Assembly (NCBI GenBank): GCA_027349615.1
Contig: DAIEML010000081.1
Span: 1 to 9,406, forward strand
Reading direction: 5' to 3'
DNA: 9,406 nt
Source: Ignavibacteriales bacterium
GTDB lineage: Bacteria; Bacteroidota; Ignavibacteria; Ignavibacteriales; Ignavibacteriaceae
This document shows positions 6,794-9,406 of the stretch, piece after piece. The stretch's first letter is position 1. Each line of letters starts with the position of its first letter. Position numbers and translations under genes: made by a program. The notes under the pieces were generated by a model. It saw only the letters and a program-made list of their open reading frames with translations, did not search any database and was not told where the DNA came from.

Positions 6794-7450
6794 ATGAATT
6801 CAATTAGAATAAAAAAATCATCAAAAGAAATTCCCATCGGCAAAATAGTTTGCGTCGGAAGAAATTATGCTGAACACGCCAGGGAATTGGGAAATGAAAT
6901 TCCGGAAAAGCCGGTAATATTTTTGAAGCCTGCTTCTTCAGTTATATATTCTGGAGAAAAAATTGTTTATCCGTCTTTTTCGAATGAGATGCATCATGAA
7001 ACAGAGTTGGTTCTTCTTATCGACAGAAAAATAAAAGATGCTGATGAAAAAACATCTGAAAACGCAATAGCAGGTTATGGCTTGGGGTTGGATATGACGT
7101 TAAGAGATGTTCAAAACGAATTGAAGAAGAAAGGCCATCCTTGGACAATAGCAAAATGCTTCGATACTTCGGCGGTACTTTCTGATTTTGTGCTCAAAGA
7201 AAATTATCATCTAACTTTAGACGAAGAAATTTCATTAACCGTAAATGGTGAAGTGAGGCAAAAGGAAAAACTAAACATGATGATTTTCTCACCGGTAAAA
7301 ATTATTCAATACGTTTCTTCGTTAATGACTTTAGAAGAAGGCGATTTAATTTTTACTGGTACGCCAAAAGGAGTCAGTAAAGTTGAACGCGGAGACAAGC
7401 TGCACGCAGAAATTTCAGGCGTGACTTATTTGGATTGCAGTGTTGCGTGA
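6794..7450 (+). CDS. Fumarylacetoacetate hydrolase (FAH) family protein
   Basis: This 218-residue single-domain member of the FAH superfamily resembles FAHD1/YcgM-type enzymes, which act on small 2-oxo acids (acylpyruvate hydrolase, oxaloacetate decarboxylase or tautomerase activities in relatives). Metal ligands are visible: E69 and E71 in HHETELVLL and D100 in GLDMTLRD. Other family marks are CVGRNYAEHARELG (20-33), KPVIFLKP (39-46), the KxxD of AKCFDTSAVL (K121, D124), FSPVKIIQYVSS and the late GTPKGV loop. The compact length with no N-terminal extension argues against true fumarylacetoacetase (over 400 residues) and HpaG duplications. No neighbouring aromatic catabolism genes exist, so the exact substrate is open. 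It converges with ruvA, leaving only 10 bp between the stops, with no terminator seen. Confidence 0.9.
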   Translation: MNSIRIKKSSKEIPIGKIVCVGRNYAEHARELGNEIPEKPVIFLKPASSVIYSGEKIVYPSFSNEMHHETELVLLIDRKIKDADEKTSENAIAGYGLGLDMTLRDVQNELKKKGHPWTIAKCFDTSAVLSDFVLKENYHLTLDEEISLTVNGEVRQKEKLNMMIFSPVKIIQYVSSLMTLEEGDLIFTGTPKGVSKVERGDKLHAEISGVTYLDCSVA

Positions 7451-7460
7451 TTATATAATA

Positions 7461-8042
7461 TTAACGGTTTAAAGTGCTTAAGGATTTTTTTATTAAATCT
7501 TCTAATGCAGCATTTGGTTCATCAACTAAAATATCTCTGACAACTTTTTCGGCAAGTTTAGAATTGTAGCCAAGAGTTGTTAATGCAGCTACTGCTTCAT
7601 TTTTAATATTGAAAGGAATTTCGATTCCACTTTCCTCAGAAATTGAATCTACTTTCGATCGTAATTCAAGAACTAAACGCTCGGCAGTTTTTCTTCCAAT
7701 TCCAGGTACAGAAATAATTCTTGAATAATCTGCAGATTGGATTGCTCTTTTTAATTCGTCGGTTTTTATTCCGGACAAAATGCTTAATGCTATTTTAGGT
7801 CCAATTCCGTTAACTGAAATAAGAAGCTCAAACATTTCTTTTTCTGATTCTTCTGAAAATCCAAAAAGTGAAATTGAATCTTCCTTCACACTCATATGAA
7901 TAAATAACGATGCAAATTCTTTCCCGGTAATCTTTTCAAAAGTGTTAATGGAAATATTCACCAAGTAACCAACTCCGCTAACATCAAGTAAAAGTTTTGT
8001 TGGTTTTGCTGATATTATTTTACCGTTTAAATAGCCGATCAT
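7461..8042 (-). CDS. ruvA: Holliday junction branch migration complex subunit RuvA
   Basis: RuvA tetramers bind four-way DNA junctions and load the RuvB motor for branch migration during recombination and repair. The 193 residues contain all three domains. The N-terminal OB fold begins MIGYLNGKI and runs to ISLFGF, including the acidic pin E54-D55 in VKEDS. Two helix-hairpin-helix motifs follow, centred on SVNGIGPKIAL (76-86) and SVPGIGRKTAERL (111-123). The C-terminal three-helix RuvB-binding domain, from about 145, includes EAVAALTTLGY. The start lies 18 bp after the ruvC stop, so the two form an operon. The ribosome site is weak (TAGAG region). ruvB, often next, is not downstream: the FAH gene converges here instead, so ruvB must lie elsewhere. 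Confidence 0.96.
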   Translation of the reverse strand: MIGYLNGKIISAKPTKLLLDVSGVGYLVNISINTFEKITGKEFASLFIHMSVKEDSISLFGFSEESEKEMFELLISVNGIGPKIALSILSGIKTDELKRAIQSADYSRIISVPGIGRKTAERLVLELRSKVDSISEESGIEIPFNIKNEAVAALTTLGYNSKLAEKVVRDILVDEPNAALEDLIKKSLSTLNR

Positions 8043-8060
8043 AATTTTACTCTAATGAAT

Positions 8061-8600
8061 TTAATTTTTTATTACTCGCTCAGGGTAAGTTTCAATAAAC
8101 GATTTCCAATCCTTACTTTTTTTAACGGGAGATCTCATTCTGAAGGCATGGCAGAGCGCTACTGCCAAAGCGTCACTTTCATCAAATCTCATCTTATCAT
8201 TTTTAATTTCTAAAATTGTTCTTATCATGTAGTTTACTTGTTCTTTAGACGCTGCGCCTGTACCGACTACAGATTTCTTAATTTCTCTCGGTGAATATTC
8301 GCTAGTCGGGATATTGTTATGAACCGCAGCTAAAATTGAAACGCCGCGAGCATAACCAATCTTCATTGCTGATTGAACATTCTTCCCATAAAAAGCTGTT
8401 TCAATTGCAAACTCATCTGGTTTATAAGTTTTAATTATTATATCTAATTCATCATAAATGATTTCAAGTTTTTGAGGAAGTTGTTTTGAGGAAGGAAGTT
8501 TTATCAATCCATTTTTTATACGATTAAAACTATTTTTATTGTGATTGATAATTCCAAAGCCGGTAAAATTGGTTCCGGGATCTACGCCAAGAATAATCAT
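8061..8600 (-). CDS. ruvC: Crossover junction endodeoxyribonuclease RuvC
   Basis: RuvC is the dimeric Mg-dependent resolvase that nicks Holliday junctions symmetrically. The 179-residue length is typical. The four catalytic acidic residues of the RNase H-like fold are visible: D7 in ILGVDPGTNFTGFGI, E67 in AIETAFYGKN, and D140 and D143 in FDESDALAVALCH. The TGAASKEQV segment that precedes the last helices is also conserved. An AAGG (complement of 8606-8609) sits at good distance before the start codon. It is followed after 18 bp by ruvA and preceded, after a terminator, by yebC, the yebC-ruvC-ruvA order common across bacteria. No missing residues or frameshift are visible. Confidence 0.96.
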   Translation of the reverse strand: MIILGVDPGTNFTGFGIINHNKNSFNRIKNGLIKLPSSKQLPQKLEIIYDELDIIIKTYKPDEFAIETAFYGKNVQSAMKIGYARGVSILAAVHNNIPTSEYSPREIKKSVVGTGAASKEQVNYMIRTILEIKNDKMRFDESDALAVALCHAFRMRSPVKKSKDWKSFIETYPERVIKN

Positions 8601-8611
8601 TTAACCTTTCA

Positions 8612-8647
8612 TAAGGAAAAAAGAAAGGGCTTTGAAATTAAAGCCCT
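8612..8647 (-). terminator. Intrinsic terminator between yebC and ruvC (minus strand)
   Basis: On the minus strand AGGGCTTT (8647-8640) pairs with AAAGCCCT (8633-8626) around the 6-nt loop 8639-8634. The stem is 8 bp and is followed by a T-rich run (8625-8614). It begins 12 bp beyond the yebC stop and ends just before the ruvC ribosome site. It should end most yebC transcripts; ruvC is then expressed by read-through or a promoter I cannot see. Confidence 0.8.
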
Positions 8648-8659
8648 AAAGTTTTTTAA

Positions 8660-9406
8660 TCAGCTGCTTAAAGCAGATTCATCAATATCTGCGTTGGTAT
8701 AAACATTTTGTACGTCATCGCAGTCTTCAAGAGATTCAATTAACTTAGCAACTTTTTCCGCATCTTCACCGGTAACGCGAATGAAATTTTTCGCGATCCA
8801 TTGAAGTGAAGCATTTTCAACTGTTAGTCCTTTATCAATCAAAGCTTTGCGAACCGGTTCAAATGATTCAATTGCAGATTGAACAACAAAATATTCATCT
8901 TCAGTTTGTAAATCTTCCGCACCGGCTTCGAGGATGATTTCCATAATTTCATCTTCAGATTTATTTTGCTTTGGCAGAGTGACAACACCTTTTTTATCAA
9001 ACATCCATGCAACAGATCCATTTTCACCCATACTGCCGCCGCCTTTGCTAAATAGATGTCTTACTTCAGCAACAGTTCTGTTTTTATTATCGGTTGCAAC
9101 TTCAACTACAACAGCAACGCCTACCGGTCCATAACCTTCGTAAGTTAATTCATGATAAGTAACGCCTTCCAGTTCACCTGTAGCTTTTTTAATTGCTCGT
9201 TCAATATTATCTGCCGGCATATTTACAGATTTTGCGTTGTCGATAGCAAGTCGCAAGCGCGGATTGCCATTTGGATCACCGCCGCCTTCTCTTGCAGCAA
9301 TTGTTATTTCCTTAATTATTTTTGTTATACTTCTTTTTTTTGCGTATTTTTGGAAAAACCAGAAGAAAAACGTAATTAATATTAATAATTCTAAAAAAGT
9401 AAACGG
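8660..9406 (-). CDS. YebC/PmpR (TACO1) family protein, abnormal N-terminus, runs off the edge
   Basis: YebC/PmpR proteins are DNA- or ribosome-associated regulators; some relieve ribosome stalling at proline runs. From TKIIKEITIAAREGGG onward the match is complete. GNPRLRLAIDNAKSVNMP and NIERAIKKATGE follow, then HELTYEGYGPVGVA, NRTVAEVRHLFSKGGG, GSVAWMFDKKG and the C-terminal YTNADIDESALSS. The frame stays open to the right edge, 248 codons in view, with no ATG; a TTG at 9254-9256 is internal to the conserved domain and not a credible start. Unexpectedly, the residues before TKIIKE are not the family's M(A/S)GHSKWxxIKxKKxxxDAKR block. They are a hydrophobic run, FLELLILITFFFWFF, then QKYAKKRSI, like a membrane helix with a positive flank. 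This could be a fusion, a rearranged and truncated gene, or a chimeric join. The main domain is certain; the true start is not. Confidence 0.85.
   Translation of the reverse strand, partial: PFTFLELLILITFFFWFFQKYAKKRSITKIIKEITIAAREGGGDPNGNPRLRLAIDNAKSVNMPADNIERAIKKATGELEGVTYHELTYEGYGPVGVAVVVEVATDNKNRTVAEVRHLFSKGGGSMGENGSVAWMFDKKGVVTLPKQNKSEDEIMEIILEAGAEDLQTEDEYFVVQSAIESFEPVRKALIDKGLTVENASLQWIAKNFIRVTGEDAEKVAKLIESLEDCDDVQNVYTNADIDESALSS

Noticed and set aside
7451..7460. Terminator between the convergent FAH and ruvA genes
   Set aside because: The gap is only 10 bp and no stem-loop with a U-tract is visible there.
8660..9256. yebC starting at the TTG at 9254-9256
   Set aside because: Family-specific residues (TKIIKEITIAAREGGG and what follows) continue upstream in the same frame, so this start would cut off conserved sequence.
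8839..9379. ORFs on both strands overlapping yebC, including a plus-strand Cys/Phe-rich one at 9152-9379
   Set aside because: They are shadows of the YebC reading frame; the Cys/Phe-rich peptide is the antisense of Lys/Ala/Glu-rich coding DNA.

Overview
The window is AT-rich bacterial DNA whose protein types fit the Bacteroidota/Ignavibacteriota (Chlorobi-like) group. This rests on a secreted TPR protein, a 418-residue ThuA-fold secreted protein typical of that group, weak Shine-Dalgarno sites and general residue style. The lineage is inferred from protein character only; there is no rRNA or marker search behind it.

Layout. 1-248 is a leader region with at most the last codons of an upstream gene. 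249-873 is a HEPN/MNT toxin-antitoxin pair (MntA nucleotidyltransferase antitoxin, then HepT toxin). 874-1585 has no ordinary gene but contains a striking array of about sixteen degenerate 21-bp units (1043-1378). The array reads as a heptapeptide repeat in one open frame and has an 84-bp higher-order period; a possible decayed coding fragment follows it. 1586-3436 is a secreted TPR-repeat protein. 3492-4072 is a DUF4160/DUF2442 pair whose first gene carries one in-frame TAA but is otherwise intact and ends in a 4-bp ATGA overlap with the second. 4097-5347 is clpX with a terminator behind it. 5426-6682 is a secreted ThuA/GATase-like protein often mislabelled asparagine synthetase B. An imperfect inverted repeat lies before 6794-7450, a fumarylacetoacetate-hydrolase-family enzyme. 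On the minus strand, reading from the right edge, are yebC (8660 to the edge, N-terminus abnormal), a terminator, ruvC and ruvA.

How it fits together. ClpX (protein unfolding), RuvA/RuvC (Holliday junction processing) and YebC (translation or transcription regulation) are housekeeping genes. The toxin-antitoxin pair, the repeat array and the broken DUF4160/DUF2442 pair look like accessory islets within that backbone. The items most worth a second look are the 21-bp/heptad array, the YebC reading frame whose conserved N-terminus is replaced by a hydrophobic segment at the window edge, and the single nonsense codon in the DUF4160 gene.
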